A stretch of DNA of 42,112 nucleotides from a virus, in IMG/VR virus record IMGVR_UViG_3300029953_000068, positions 1 through 42,112 of that record; one strand, written 5' to 3'. Below, piece by piece: positions 11,817-19,701 of this stretch. Made by a program: the position numbers and the translations under genes. The notes under the pieces are model-generated. The model saw nothing but the letters and a program-made list of their open reading frames with translations, was not told the DNA's origin and did not search any database. The number at the start of each line of letters is the position of its first letter. The first letter of the stretch is position 1.

Positions 11817-12680
11817 ATGGCAGTTAGCTTTTCAAGCGAAACAATGACACGAAGCGGGGCGTTGTATGTAGACTACCCCGAAAACATTCTAATCGATCCC
11901 GAACTTAATGGTCGGCACGAACTCCCTGACATTGAAGAGTTAGCTGCCGATATTGAGGCTCATGGTCAATATACCCCGGTGGTGGTCCGAAAGAACGACG
12001 CAGGACAGGCTGTGCTTGTTTATGGGCATAGACGCTGGAGAGCGTTATTGCTCTTGAACGAGCGAAACCCCGACAACAAGAGAAAGATTACATGCAACTA
12101 TGTTGCTCTAACTGAGGCTGAGGCGTTTGCAGCGGCAATTGGAGAAAACCGTTTCCGTAAAGATGTTTCTCCTATCGACGATGCTGAAAACATACGTATT
12201 ATGCGTCAACGTTTCGCTAAATCCGATGAAGACATTGCTGCAATTTACTTCCCTCAAGCAAAGACTGACGAGGCCAAGACCGAAGCATTACGCTTTGTCA
12301 AACAACGTGCGGCTCTGATCGAGTTGGCTCCCGAAGCGGCTCAAGCGGTGCGAGACGGACGGGTAAAGATTACCGCTGCCGTGCATCTTGCCAAGCTTTC
12401 GCGGGACCAGCAAAAGGTTGTGGTGAGTAAGGGTGGAAGAGTTAAAGGTAAGGACATAAACCCGGTCACGCCAAAAGTGACAACCCCTGACACCAATGTT
12501 ACTCCCGAAGACCCTGCATTTGAGTTTTCAGACTATCTGGTAAAGATTCTTACTGATAACGAGAACACTTTGGATTGGGAAGAGGTAAATCTTCTTACTA
12601 AAAAGTATATTAAAGCAAGGGGTAAGGCTTACCGGGACAGCCTCAAGAACGTTGCTACTGACAACGAGTTGGTAGCTTAA
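11817..12680 (+). CDS. parB: ParB/Spo0J-like partition protein
   Basis: A 287-residue protein with the ParB N-terminal CTPase/nuclease-like domain: residues 35-60 (LPDIEELAADIEAHGQYTPVVV), box II GHRRWRA at 70-76, and ENRFRKDVSPIDDAE at about 110-124. A ParB-type helix-turn-helix region (about 133-195) and an acidic C-terminal segment follow. ParB clamps load on DNA at parS and spread. No ParA is adjacent. The parS-like site at 903-916 is a candidate target; alternatively the protein regulates transcription, as many phage ParB homologues may. AAAGGA lies upstream of ATG 11817 and a terminator follows. Confidence 0.88.
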   Translation: MAVSFSSETMTRSGALYVDYPENILIDPELNGRHELPDIEELAADIEAHGQYTPVVVRKNDAGQAVLVYGHRRWRALLLLNERNPDNKRKITCNYVALTEAEAFAAAIGENRFRKDVSPIDDAENIRIMRQRFAKSDEDIAAIYFPQAKTDEAKTEALRFVKQRAALIELAPEAAQAVRDGRVKITAAVHLAKLSRDQQKVVVSKGGRVKGKDINPVTPKVTTPDTNVTPEDPAFEFSDYLVKILTDNENTLDWEEVNLLTKKYIKARGKAYRDSLKNVATDNELVA

Positions 12681-12701
12681 ACCAAAACCTAAACCAAAAA
12701 T

Positions 12702-12733
12702 AAAGCCGCTAGTCTTATGGTTAGCGGCTTTAT
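12702..12733 (+). terminator. Rho-independent terminator after parB
   Basis: A perfect 10-bp stem AAAGCCGCTA / TAGCGGCTTT (12702-12711 / 12722-12731) with a 10-nt loop and a short T-rich end. It closes the parB transcript. Confidence 0.8.
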
Positions 12734-12753
12734 AAGAGCAAGGAAGGTCAAAA

Positions 12754-13212
12754 ATGATTAATCAAAAAAACCTAAGCAGACTTGCATGGAAGTTAGTAAA
12801 ACACTCTACGCTGTACGACCAAAATACGTATTTTCAGCAAAAGCACCATTGTGGCACAATTGGCTGCTTAGCAGGACACGCTACACTTCTTAGTGGTGTG
12901 CGAGTAAAAGAAGCTAAAGACTTCACAAACATGCAATACACTAATGCTGCTGCTGGCTTTCTTGGTATAGAAAATAGTGATGGGTATTTACTGGAAATAT
13001 TTAGGTTTGCGGGTGATTGGCCCGATGATCTATACTGTCTCTACTACAATGATAAGCCCTACACCAAAGTGTTAGCGGCTTTGTATGCGCTACAACGCTT
13101 GGATGTGAATGGAGACATATCTAAAGATTCTACTAAGGTATTAAATCCTTTACCAGAACAAATTGCTTACATACAAGATTTAATACAAAAAGACAAGGAA
13201 GGTCAAAAATGA
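12754..13212 (+). CDS. Phage protein with CGTxGCLAGH motif, first copy
   Basis: A 152-residue protein with HHCGTIGCLAGHATLLSG at about residues 32-49, the hallmark of a widespread unnamed phage family. The two Cys and His residues might bind metal; that is inference. The next gene is a paralogue, and both begin with the same sequence from the ribosome-binding site (AAGGAAGGTCAAAAATG) through the first ten residues. Its stop overlaps the paralogue's ATG. This is a tandem gene duplication. Confidence 0.8.
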   Translation: MINQKNLSRLAWKLVKHSTLYDQNTYFQQKHHCGTIGCLAGHATLLSGVRVKEAKDFTNMQYTNAAAGFLGIENSDGYLLEIFRFAGDWPDDLYCLYYNDKPYTKVLAALYALQRLDVNGDISKDSTKVLNPLPEQIAYIQDLIQKDKEGQK

Positions 13213-13712
13213 TTAATCAAAAAAACCTAAACAAACTTGCATGGAAGTTAGTAAAACACCCTGCACTATACGACCAAAATTTGTATTTTAATGCAAGAAC
13301 TCACTGTGGTACAGTAGGTTGTTTAGCAGGTCATTCTACACTTCTTAGTGGTGTAAGGGTAAAAGACGCTAAAACCTTTGGACCATCGGAGTATCGTGAA
13401 GTTGCTAGTAAGTTTCTCGGTATAATTGATAAAGATAATAACTCCCGGTGGTCGCGCCCCCAGATATTTATGGGAATAAATGACTGGCCTAGTGATTTAA
13501 GTAAGGTTTATTATAATACTAATCCCTACGTCAACGTATTAGCAGCCTTGTATGCGCTACAGCGTATGGAAGAGGACGGAGCCATTTCGCCCGACCCTAA
13601 CAAGGTACTAAACCCTTTACCAGAACAAATTGCTTACATACAAGATTTATATACAAAATTTAATACAAAAGGAAAGAATGAATCAACTACCTCAACTACC
13701 GAGCCAAGCTGA
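13209..13712 (+). CDS. Phage protein with CGTxGCLAGH motif, second copy
   Basis: A 167-residue paralogue of the preceding gene (THCGTVGCLAGHSTLLSGVR). The N-terminal 50 and C-terminal 45 residues are close (NPLPEQIAYIQDL in both), while the middle has diverged with an insertion. The protein adds a Ser/Thr-rich tail. The end of the gene overlaps the start of the exonuclease gene by 35 nt, which suggests the tail arose by reading into it. Function unknown. Confidence 0.8.
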   Translation: MINQKNLNKLAWKLVKHPALYDQNLYFNARTHCGTVGCLAGHSTLLSGVRVKDAKTFGPSEYREVASKFLGIIDKDNNSRWSRPQIFMGINDWPSDLSKVYYNTNPYVNVLAALYALQRMEEDGAISPDPNKVLNPLPEQIAYIQDLYTKFNTKGKNESTTSTTEPS

Positions 13713-14817
13713 CCTTAAAGCTTTCGTAAAGAAGTTTGGCAATTTAACAGAAGAGTATAACTTTTATAACGGAGAGGTTACACTCCGGTACGATGTTAAG
13801 AAACATATTTATTACCTTGTGACATCTACAGGGCTACATCCTGTTGAAAGCTGTAGTTCTGTAGGACATATTATTGATAAGAGCGCGGCTCTTGTTCCTT
13901 GGGCATGTAAGATGATGGGGCAAAAGCTATTGGATACTATTCGTTTAGAATACATAGGTGAGCCTCCTATAGCATCTATCAGACAATACCCTCTTGGTGA
14001 TTTCACACAATTAGTAAACTCTGCTAAGTCGGCCCATAAAGAGAAGCTAGATGATGCTGGTAACATCGGCACTATCGCCCATGATTGGGTCGAGCACTAT
14101 ATCAAGGCATGTATCAAAAAGGATCAAGACGGTATCGAGAGGCTATTAGCGGATATGCCAACCGACGAGAGGGCAAGTAACGCTTGCATAGCGGCTCTTG
14201 ACTGGATGCAGAGGCACAATGTAAGATGGTTGTGCACAGAACGAAAAGTTTATAGTCGTAAATATAAGTTTGCAGGAACAATGGACGGGCTTTGTCTAGT
14301 AGATTCTTGTAGTAACCCAAAATGCTGTAAAAAAGAATTTACTAACCATCTGACAGTAGCAGACTGGAAGACTTCAAACGGGCTGTACGTTGATTTCCTA
14401 CTCCAGACAGCCGGGTACATGGCGGCGTATATAGAAGAGACGCAAGAGCCTGTTGTAGACCGATGGATCATACGATTAGGGAAGGAAGATGCGAAGTTCG
14501 AGCCTTGGTACTTGCCCTATGAGACGCAAGAAGAGGACTTTAGAGCGTTCTTGACGGCACTAGACCTAACTAGACTAATAGCCTCGCTAGAGACAAGAAT
14601 AGCTACTTATAAAAAACATTTTAGTGATAACAAAAAGCAAAATAAACAAGAAGTTAAAGACTCAGCTAACAAAATAAAATGTAAAAATGCAGACAAGTAT
14701 AAGGGCCAACGTAGACCAACCTGTAACAACGGTAATCCATGTGAGACGTGTCTTGCTAGGTACTCGGAGGTACAGGCCAACAAAGACACATCGGTTATAA
14801 AGTTACTAAGGACTTGA
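13678..14817 (+). CDS. PD-(D/E)XK exonuclease (RecB/Cas4-like)
   Basis: A 379-residue nuclease. GTIAHDWVEHY at 131-141 is the RecB-type GxxxH motif; CTERKVYS supplies Glu188; GTMDGL supplies Asp203; VADWKT is the D-x-K core (D229, K231); QTAGY at 243-247 is the last conserved block. A C-terminal Cys group (KCKN, then CNNGNPCETC) and an internal CSNPKCC may hold zinc or an Fe-S cluster, as in Cas4 and AddB. Likely role: DNA end resection with RecA and the ssDNA-binding-like protein. ATG 13678 with AAAGGAAAG upstream. Confidence 0.82.
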   Translation: MNQLPQLPSQADLKAFVKKFGNLTEEYNFYNGEVTLRYDVKKHIYYLVTSTGLHPVESCSSVGHIIDKSAALVPWACKMMGQKLLDTIRLEYIGEPPIASIRQYPLGDFTQLVNSAKSAHKEKLDDAGNIGTIAHDWVEHYIKACIKKDQDGIERLLADMPTDERASNACIAALDWMQRHNVRWLCTERKVYSRKYKFAGTMDGLCLVDSCSNPKCCKKEFTNHLTVADWKTSNGLYVDFLLQTAGYMAAYIEETQEPVVDRWIIRLGKEDAKFEPWYLPYETQEEDFRAFLTALDLTRLIASLETRIATYKKHFSDNKKQNKQEVKDSANKIKCKNADKYKGQRRPTCNNGNPCETCLARYSEVQANKDTSVIKLLRT

Positions 14818-14842
14818 CAAATAACTAACAATTTGGTATAAT
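14814..14842 (+). promoter_or_regulatory. Consensus sigma70 promoter
   Basis: TTGACA (14814-14819), exactly 17 bp, TATAAT (14837-14842): both hexamers match consensus. It overlaps the end of the exonuclease gene and would start about 20 nt before the ribosome-binding site of the 14870 gene. Confidence 0.88.
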
Positions 14843-14869
14843 GTACGTAAAGGTGTTAAAGGAGGAAAA

Positions 14870-15094
14870 ATGGCAAATGACAACGTAGCAGCTTCAAGTG
14901 GTATAGGATTTGCAGGACTTCTTACAATTGTGTTTATTGTATTGAAGCTTACCGGAACAATAGCATGGTCGTGGTGGTGGGTATTATCACCATTGTGGAT
15001 TCCAACAGTCTTACTTATAGCAATCTTTCTAGCAATCTTTCTAGCAATACTACTTTTTTATATTGTAAAAGCTTGGATAGATGACTTAAATTAA
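14870..15094 (+). CDS. Two-helix membrane protein (Fragile-X-F-type phage family)
   Basis: A 74-residue protein with two transmembrane spans (about 14-34 and 42-66). GLLTIVFIVLKLTGTIAWSW followed by WWVLSPLWIP matches a small phage membrane family that databases often call transmembrane Fragile-X-F protein; real function unknown. The second span contains a 12-bp tandem duplication (15019-15042). A strong AAAGGAGG and a consensus promoter suggest high expression. Confidence 0.8.
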   Translation: MANDNVAASSGIGFAGLLTIVFIVLKLTGTIAWSWWWVLSPLWIPTVLLIAIFLAIFLAILLFYIVKAWIDDLN

Positions 15095-15127
15095 ACTTGG
15101 GATAGCGCCTACTTAACTAATATAATA

Positions 15128-15154
15128 GAAGTAACAGAAGTAACAGAAGTAACA
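15128..15154 (+). repeat. Three 9-bp tandem repeats in a leader
   Basis: GAAGTAACA is repeated exactly three times directly before the GGAG ribosome-binding site of the 15162 gene, and just after a TATAAT at 15121-15126. Copy-number change would alter promoter-to-RBS spacing. Confidence 0.88.
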
Positions 15155-15161
15155 GGAGAAC

Positions 15162-16022
15162 ATGAGCAGCGAATTAACAGTATTGAACAACAATACGCCA
15201 TTAATTTCAAAAGGTGGACTCGGTATTGACCGAAGTTCGCATCTATTAGAACTAAAACCAGCAACTTTAACTATTAATCAACCGAATTCACAAGGAGATG
15301 GACTCAAGAAAGGCTATCTTAGGATTCTGACAACTGGCGATCAATTTGAAGAACTCGATTGCGTGTTTCTAGGAACACCGACAGAAAGCCGAAGCTACTA
15401 CGCGGGGAACAAAGAAGAACTTAATCGAACTCCTGAGAACCTTTTGTGCTTTTCGACAGACTTAAAGGTTCCACACGACAAGGCTAAGGTACCACAAGCG
15501 GTTACTTGCGGCTCTTGTGCGCGGCAGGACTGGACAGCGTGGCGAGAGTATAAGGAGCAAAACGGACAACCAAACAAGGCATTAATTCCGCCTTGTGAGA
15601 AACACATTAAAGCTACTATTCTTTCTACGAAACATGGTTTACCATTAAACATATACGTTCGTGGTAAGAGTATGGAGTCGTTCAAGACCGGACTAGAACA
15701 ACTTGTTAACACAATTGTTATGGCCGAAGCAAAGGGGTTGAATCCTAATATCTTTGATATCAGATTCAAGTTAGGTACTAAACAGATTACTACTGGTAAG
15801 TTTGTTAGTTACATATTTACTCTTAGTAAATTCGATTTGGTACTACCCGAAGAACGAGCACAATTTGGTGAGATTTACTTGAAGATTTTGAAGCAAATAC
15901 AAGATCGTCAAGAAAACGCAGCAATGGAAGAAGCGTTAGCAGAGGAATTTACAGACGAGCAGGTAAAGACGGCTACAAAGCACGTTGAGCCTGAATATGT
16001 CAACACAGAAATAACAATTTAA
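15162..16022 (+). CDS. Putative single-stranded DNA-binding protein
   Basis: A 286-residue protein. It has a beta-rich central region with Cys at about 95, CGSC at about 114 and a Cys at about 142 that could bind zinc, a later segment with KFVSYIFTLSKFDLVLP, and a strongly acidic C-terminal region (EEALAEEFTDEQ), the usual layout of phage ssDNA-binding proteins. The position next to the exonuclease, helicase and RecA supports this. I do not see a decisive family motif. GGAG lies 3 nt before ATG 15162. Confidence 0.45.
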   Translation: MSSELTVLNNNTPLISKGGLGIDRSSHLLELKPATLTINQPNSQGDGLKKGYLRILTTGDQFEELDCVFLGTPTESRSYYAGNKEELNRTPENLLCFSTDLKVPHDKAKVPQAVTCGSCARQDWTAWREYKEQNGQPNKALIPPCEKHIKATILSTKHGLPLNIYVRGKSMESFKTGLEQLVNTIVMAEAKGLNPNIFDIRFKLGTKQITTGKFVSYIFTLSKFDLVLPEERAQFGEIYLKILKQIQDRQENAAMEEALAEEFTDEQVKTATKHVEPEYVNTEITI

Positions 16023-16043
16023 ACTCGCCGTGACAGGCAGCTT

Positions 16044-16076
16044 GACGGTGCTGTAGGACGTAACCTAAAAACCGTC
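16044..16076 (+). ncRNA. Nested hairpin upstream of tRNA-like RNA
   Basis: GACGGT / ACCGTC (16044-16049 / 16071-16076) encloses a second stem TAGG / CCTA (16054-16057 / 16064-16067). No U-run follows, so it is unlikely to be a terminator and may be a 5' leader structure for the tRNA-like element seven bases downstream. Confidence 0.45.
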
Positions 16077-16082
16077 ATAAGT

Positions 16083-16174
16083 TTGTGGTCTGACTCAACT
16101 GGGTGAGTAGAATCCATAATACAGCTTGGGTGATCCTTTCGGCTGCATGGTAGGTTCGATTCCTACACCACAAA
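16083..16174 (+). ncRNA. Aberrant tRNA-like RNA
   Basis: Acceptor TTGTGGT/ACCACAA (7 bp), D-arm ACTC/GAGT with a GGGT-containing loop, and a perfect T-arm GTAGG-TTCGATT-CCTAC are all present. The anticodon arm is abnormal: the best stem is ATCCA/TGGGT with a 10-nt loop (TAATACAGCT) instead of 7, followed by an 18-nt variable region that folds poorly. CCA is not encoded, unlike every other tRNA here. It may be a decayed tRNA, a tRNA decoy or a tRNA-like element with another role. Confidence 0.6.
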
Positions 16175-16175
16175 T

Positions 16176-16325
16176 TTGGTAAAAGTAGAAGAGGCTGAGG
16201 CAAAAAGCCAACTACCTGCCGAGCCTGATTACAAATGGATAGATACGCTCGTAGCGAGTGTTTACGAAGATGTCATAAAAACCCGTCTCTTAAAGGAAGG
16301 TGAAACATGCGACCCCCGCTGTTGA
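16176..16325 (+). CDS. Possible small ORF with TTG start
   Basis: A 49-codon frame (VKVEEAEAKSQLPAEPDYK near the start, ETCDPRC at the end) has a plausible protein composition, but TTG 16176 lacks a ribosome-binding site and begins right after the tRNA-like RNA. It overlaps the next frame by 19 nt. Coding is uncertain. Confidence 0.3.
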   Translation: MVKVEEAEAKSQLPAEPDYKWIDTLVASVYEDVIKTRLLKEGETCDPRC

Positions 16326-16471
16326 TTCGTCCAGTAGTTCCAAAAGACGATAGCGCACGTCAAAATGGTTGCACATGCAACCGTCGTAGTTCAATACCGG
16401 GAAGTAAGCATCACCCGGACTGCGCTTTGTACCGTAAAGACAAAGGCATGGAGGAATATTATGAAACTTAA
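16307..16471 (+). CDS. 54-residue Cys/His-containing protein
   Basis: ATG 16307 follows AAAGGAAGG by 6 nt. The product is basic and has GCTCNRR and later SKHHPDCALY, a C-x-C ... HH-x-x-C arrangement that could bind zinc. Its stop overlaps the RNA ligase start by 11 nt, which suggests coupling to the RNA-repair genes. No family recognised. Confidence 0.6.
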   Translation: MRPPLLIRPVVPKDDSARQNGCTCNRRSSIPGSKHHPDCALYRKDKGMEEYYET

Positions 16472-17615
16472 TGAATATATCAATAAAGATCAACTACGAG
16501 AGTATATTAACAATGGGCTAGTAACCTGCCAACGCCATAACGAATTTCCTTTAGTCCAATTTACATATTCTCGTAAATGTGTATTAGATGATATATGGGA
16601 TGATATTACTATAAAGTGTCGAGGTCTAATAGTTAATAGTGAAACTGATGAAATAGTAGCACGTCCTTTTGAAAAGTTCTTTAATATAAACACTCTAAGC
16701 CGACCCGAAACAATGTTGGAGAATTTACCAAAGACTACACGATATACAACAGAAAAGCTAGATGGAAGTCTTGGTATATTATACGAGTATAATGACAAAT
16801 GGTATTGTGCTACTAAAGGGTCGTTCCATTCGGAGCAAGCAGAGTGGGCTAATAAATGGTTAGAAGGAAGAAAACTAACCTTTCCTAAAGACTTTACACC
16901 ACTCGTTGAGATCATTTGTCAAGACGTACAACACCATGTTGTTCATTACGATGAAGACCGTTTGGTACTTATTGGGTTAATATCCAATAATAGCGGAGAA
17001 GAGAAAAGAGCTTGGTACTTAGAAGATTATTGTCATTTTTGCGGAATTGACATAGAGACGGTACCCTATAATTGCTACTTTAATGGTGGTGGGCGTTACC
17101 TAGAACCCGAAGAATTATTAAAGTTAGATAGAGACAATAAAGAAGGCTATGTAGTAAGTTGGCCGCTAGTAGGTAAGCCGCCGTTAAAAGTTAAGATTAA
17201 GCACCCAACATTTCTTAAAAATCAAAAGTTTTTACACAATATGACTGCTAAAAAGATATTAGCAGCTTTGTCTACTAGTAGTATTCCAACAGACATAGCG
17301 AATTACCCGCAACATATACAAAATTATGTCAAAGAATGGGTAGATTATTATAGTGGGCTTTACGAAGAAATATTCAAAACGTCTTCTGAGATAGTAAAAG
17401 AGTCTATAACTAAATGCACTACTCGTAAAGAGACGGCGGAATTCTTTTTACAAAATGGCTATAGTTTCTATGCTCCAGTTTGTTTTTCAATGATCGACGC
17501 AACGCTAGACAAACCATCTTATTATAAAAAAATCATTTGGAAACTAGTTGACAAACTATCCAAGGAGCGAGATAATAAAAAAGAGGAGATTTGGGTAGAT
17601 GAGTATAGAGATTAA
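16461..17615 (+). CDS. T4 Rnl1-like RNA ligase
   Basis: A 384-residue ATP-dependent RNA ligase. The N-terminal region has KCRGLIVN, then TTEKLDGSLGI with the lysine that takes AMP (K99, motif I KLDGS), a motif III-like stretch (LVEIICQDV), motif IV EGYVVSW and motif V KVKIKHP, followed by a helical C-terminal domain as in T4 Rnl1. It would reseal cleaved tRNA or other RNA 3'-OH and 5'-phosphate ends. I use ATG 16461 with GGAGG 9 nt upstream. It overlaps the HAD phosphatase gene, which could process the ends. Confidence 0.87.
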   Translation: MKLNEYINKDQLREYINNGLVTCQRHNEFPLVQFTYSRKCVLDDIWDDITIKCRGLIVNSETDEIVARPFEKFFNINTLSRPETMLENLPKTTRYTTEKLDGSLGILYEYNDKWYCATKGSFHSEQAEWANKWLEGRKLTFPKDFTPLVEIICQDVQHHVVHYDEDRLVLIGLISNNSGEEKRAWYLEDYCHFCGIDIETVPYNCYFNGGGRYLEPEELLKLDRDNKEGYVVSWPLVGKPPLKVKIKHPTFLKNQKFLHNMTAKKILAALSTSSIPTDIANYPQHIQNYVKEWVDYYSGLYEEIFKTSSEIVKESITKCTTRKETAEFFLQNGYSFYAPVCFSMIDATLDKPSYYKKIIWKLVDKLSKERDNKKEEIWVDEYRD

Positions 17616-18132
17616 TTATTGTGAAATATGCGGTGGGCAAGGCGAGATAATAGACTTTCATACCGATTATGAGTTGGCACCTTGCCCTAGATGTAACGGT
17701 ACTGGTAAACGGTATAAGGAAGAAACAGTTTATGTTAGGAATTTAACAAAAAGACCGCCAAAGACTATTTGTGTAGACTTTGATGGTACATTGTGTGACT
17801 GGACCTATCCTGATATAGGTGCGGCCAAGAAAGGAGCAAAAGATGCTCTTACACGATTCAGAGAGCTTGGTTACAAGATTATTATATGGAGCTGTAGGAC
17901 GAGTCATTATCACTATGATATATTCGGTGGTTCACGATCACAACCGACTTCAGAACGTGAAACGGTTAAAAACATGGTGGCATTCCTTGACAAAGAAGGC
18001 ATACCTTATGACGAGATAGACTATGGAGATTTAGGAAAACCTTTGGCGGATTTGTACATAGACGACAAAGGTATAAGATTTGAAGACAATTGGGAATTTA
18101 TAAAAGAATGGGTGGAGGACTATAGACCATGA
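17599..18132 (+). CDS. HAD phosphatase fused to half a DnaJ-type zinc finger
   Basis: A 177-residue protein. Residues 8-37 hold two CxxCxGxG units (CEICGGQG, CPRCNGTG), half of the DnaJ zinc domain. The rest is a HAD fold: ICVDFDGTLCDW (D60, D62), IIIWSCRTS (motif II), and LADLYIDDKGIRF (motif IV DD). T4 Pnkp's 3'-phosphatase domain is also a HAD, and this gene overlaps an RNA ligase gene, so a role in healing RNA ends is a fair guess. A nucleotidase is the alternative. GAGGAG lies upstream of ATG 17599. Confidence 0.82.
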   Translation: MSIEINYCEICGGQGEIIDFHTDYELAPCPRCNGTGKRYKEETVYVRNLTKRPPKTICVDFDGTLCDWTYPDIGAAKKGAKDALTRFRELGYKIIIWSCRTSHYHYDIFGGSRSQPTSERETVKNMVAFLDKEGIPYDEIDYGDLGKPLADLYIDDKGIRFEDNWEFIKEWVEDYRP

Positions 18133-18392
18133 TATTGCTATTTTTATCATTAAATATATGTATACTTATACTACTGATTAGAGTTTACACTCTAATGAAA
18201 GAACGCGACCGTCAATATGATTTTAATACTAGACAACTAGCGGAGTGCATTAAACTAGAGGATAGGTACAATAGCCTACTAAAAGCCTTTAAACTTACTT
18301 CTGCTGCTTTAGTAACTCAGCATCCATATTTTACATTTGACGGAATAGAAGAAGTAAATAAAATAATCACAGAACTAGCGGAGAATAACTAA
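18129..18392 (+). CDS. Small membrane-anchored protein
   Basis: An 87-residue protein with an N-terminal transmembrane helix (residues 2-18, ILLFLSLNICILILLI) and a helical cytoplasmic or periplasmic part. ATG 18129 overlaps the HAD gene stop (ATGA). The position and size would suit a spanin-like or membrane-tether role, but nothing specific is seen. Confidence 0.7.
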   Translation: MILLFLSLNICILILLIRVYTLMKERDRQYDFNTRQLAECIKLEDRYNSLLKAFKLTSAALVTQHPYFTFDGIEEVNKIITELAENN

Positions 18393-18394
18393 GT

Positions 18395-19066
18395 ATGAAC
18401 AAACAAGATATATTTAATAACGCTATAGCAATTGTTAGCGGAACTGTAGCAGGAGAGGCTGCTAAGGTAAGGGCAGAATTAGAAAGTATTATTGCAACGA
18501 GTAACAAGAGCGACTTCGACATTGGGTGGCTCTTGTACCAAATTAAAGTAAAGGGTTTTTATACAGGATTTAATACATTTCAAGAGTATGCAGATACGCT
18601 TAATATTAAAAAGCGCAAACGTCAGTATCTTCTTACTATAGCAGAAGTAATGGATACCGTTGGTATTCCGCGTACAACATACGAGCCTGTAGGGAAGGCT
18701 AAGTTACGAGTCATTACATCTCTTGATCCTTTTGGTACATGGGTTTCACCTGAAGGGAAGGAGCATCCTATAAAAGAGTTTATCATAGGGTTAGTAGAAA
18801 ATAGTAACAAATTGACGTTTAACGAGATACAGCAGCATGTTAAAACGTTGAAGGGTCAAGTTGGAGAAAATGATATTGAGTTTTTGAGACTCGCCTTTAC
18901 TAAACAGGTTATGGATAATGTTATTCGTCCTGCACTAAATTTAGCAAAGAATAATATAGGGTCAGTAAATAAGGATAGCGAAGGTATTAGCCAAGATGCT
19001 TCAGACAGCCGAGCACTCGAACTAATAGCAGCCGATTATCTGAGTGACCCGAATAATGGAGGGTAA
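18395..19066 (+). CDS. Hypothetical protein, DUF3102-like
   Basis: A 223-residue protein. The segment FDIGWLLYQIKVKGFYTGFN followed by TFQEYADTLNIKKRKRQYLL resembles DUF3102 and similar phage and plasmid DNA-binding proteins, in which a bacterium-style start (long helix, then a helix-turn-helix-like unit) is followed by variable tails. A regulatory DNA-binding role is inference. ATG 18395 begins two bases after the previous stop. Confidence 0.55.
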   Translation: MNKQDIFNNAIAIVSGTVAGEAAKVRAELESIIATSNKSDFDIGWLLYQIKVKGFYTGFNTFQEYADTLNIKKRKRQYLLTIAEVMDTVGIPRTTYEPVGKAKLRVITSLDPFGTWVSPEGKEHPIKEFIIGLVENSNKLTFNEIQQHVKTLKGQVGENDIEFLRLAFTKQVMDNVIRPALNLAKNNIGSVNKDSEGISQDASDSRALELIAADYLSDPNNGG

Positions 19067-19252
19067 ATGAAAAAGATTAGAAATTTCTTATTTTTTGCCG
19101 GAACTTTAGCGGGGCCGTACTCATTGGCTTACGCCCTAAACACTATGGCTTTTATGCCTACAGGGTGGCCTTGGGCCTTCGGAATGGCGCTAACTTGGCT
19201 TTTAGCTTATGCTAAAGGCCGATACACTAGGTACAATGAAGAGGGAATTTGA
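19067..19252 (+). CDS. Two-span small membrane protein
   Basis: A 61-residue protein with two hydrophobic spans (about 6-25 and 31-50) separated by a PTGWPW turn, and a charged C-terminus. GGAGGG lies directly before ATG 19067, which follows the previous stop without a gap. Holin-like in size and layout, but it is far from the endolysin gene, so I do not call it a holin. Confidence 0.7.
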   Translation: MKKIRNFLFFAGTLAGPYSLAYALNTMAFMPTGWPWAFGMALTWLLAYAKGRYTRYNEEGI

Positions 19253-19512
19253 TAGACCCTATTATATCTAAGCAAGTTTATACTCGTGACGGTTGGAAGT
19301 GTCGTCACTGTAGTAGTAGAAACAATCTAACACCACATCATCTTGTTTATAGAAGTCATGGAGGAGAAGATACTATTAATAACCTTGTTACGCTGTGTAT
19401 GCAGTGTCATGATGCACACCATAATAAGGTTTTACATATTAACTTTTATGAAACAATTAGTAATACAGTAGTAGTAACTTTTACAAGACTAAACAATTGG
19501 AGGCCAAAATGA
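19249..19512 (+). CDS. HNH endonuclease
   Basis: An 87-residue HNH nuclease: VYTRDGWKCRHC, LTPHHLVYRSHGGEDTINNL and LCMQCHDAHH give the two zinc-binding CxxC pairs and the catalytic HH ... N ... H set. It starts at TTG 19249 with GAGGG upstream, overlapping the previous stop. Such stand-alone HNH proteins act as homing endonucleases or in DNA processing and packaging; here it sits among early replication genes, so a free-standing homing enzyme is likely. Confidence 0.9.
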   Translation: MIDPIISKQVYTRDGWKCRHCSSRNNLTPHHLVYRSHGGEDTINNLVTLCMQCHDAHHNKVLHINFYETISNTVVVTFTRLNNWRPK

Positions 19513-19676
19513 AATTATATCACAATGCTTGTGCCGTTGCGAATGGCATTGAAGAACAAACAAAAATACTAGAGAAATACGGGAGAGATGGCTACAAATT
19601 AGTACAGGTTATCTCTATACCTATGCCGGGACACACTACTGAATATGAATTATACTTTACCAAAGAGTTAAGTTGA
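19509..19676 (+). CDS. Small DUF4177-like protein
   Basis: A 55-residue protein. ATG 19509 overlaps the HNH stop. LEKYGRDGYKLVQVISIPMP followed by YELYFTKEL follows the pattern of short DUF4177-type phage proteins (a helix, then G-W/Y-x-L-V and a beta hairpin). Function unknown. Confidence 0.65.
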   Translation: MKLYHNACAVANGIEEQTKILEKYGRDGYKLVQVISIPMPGHTTEYELYFTKELS

Positions 19677-19701
19677 GTAAAATTAAGAAATTAAGGAATA
19701 A

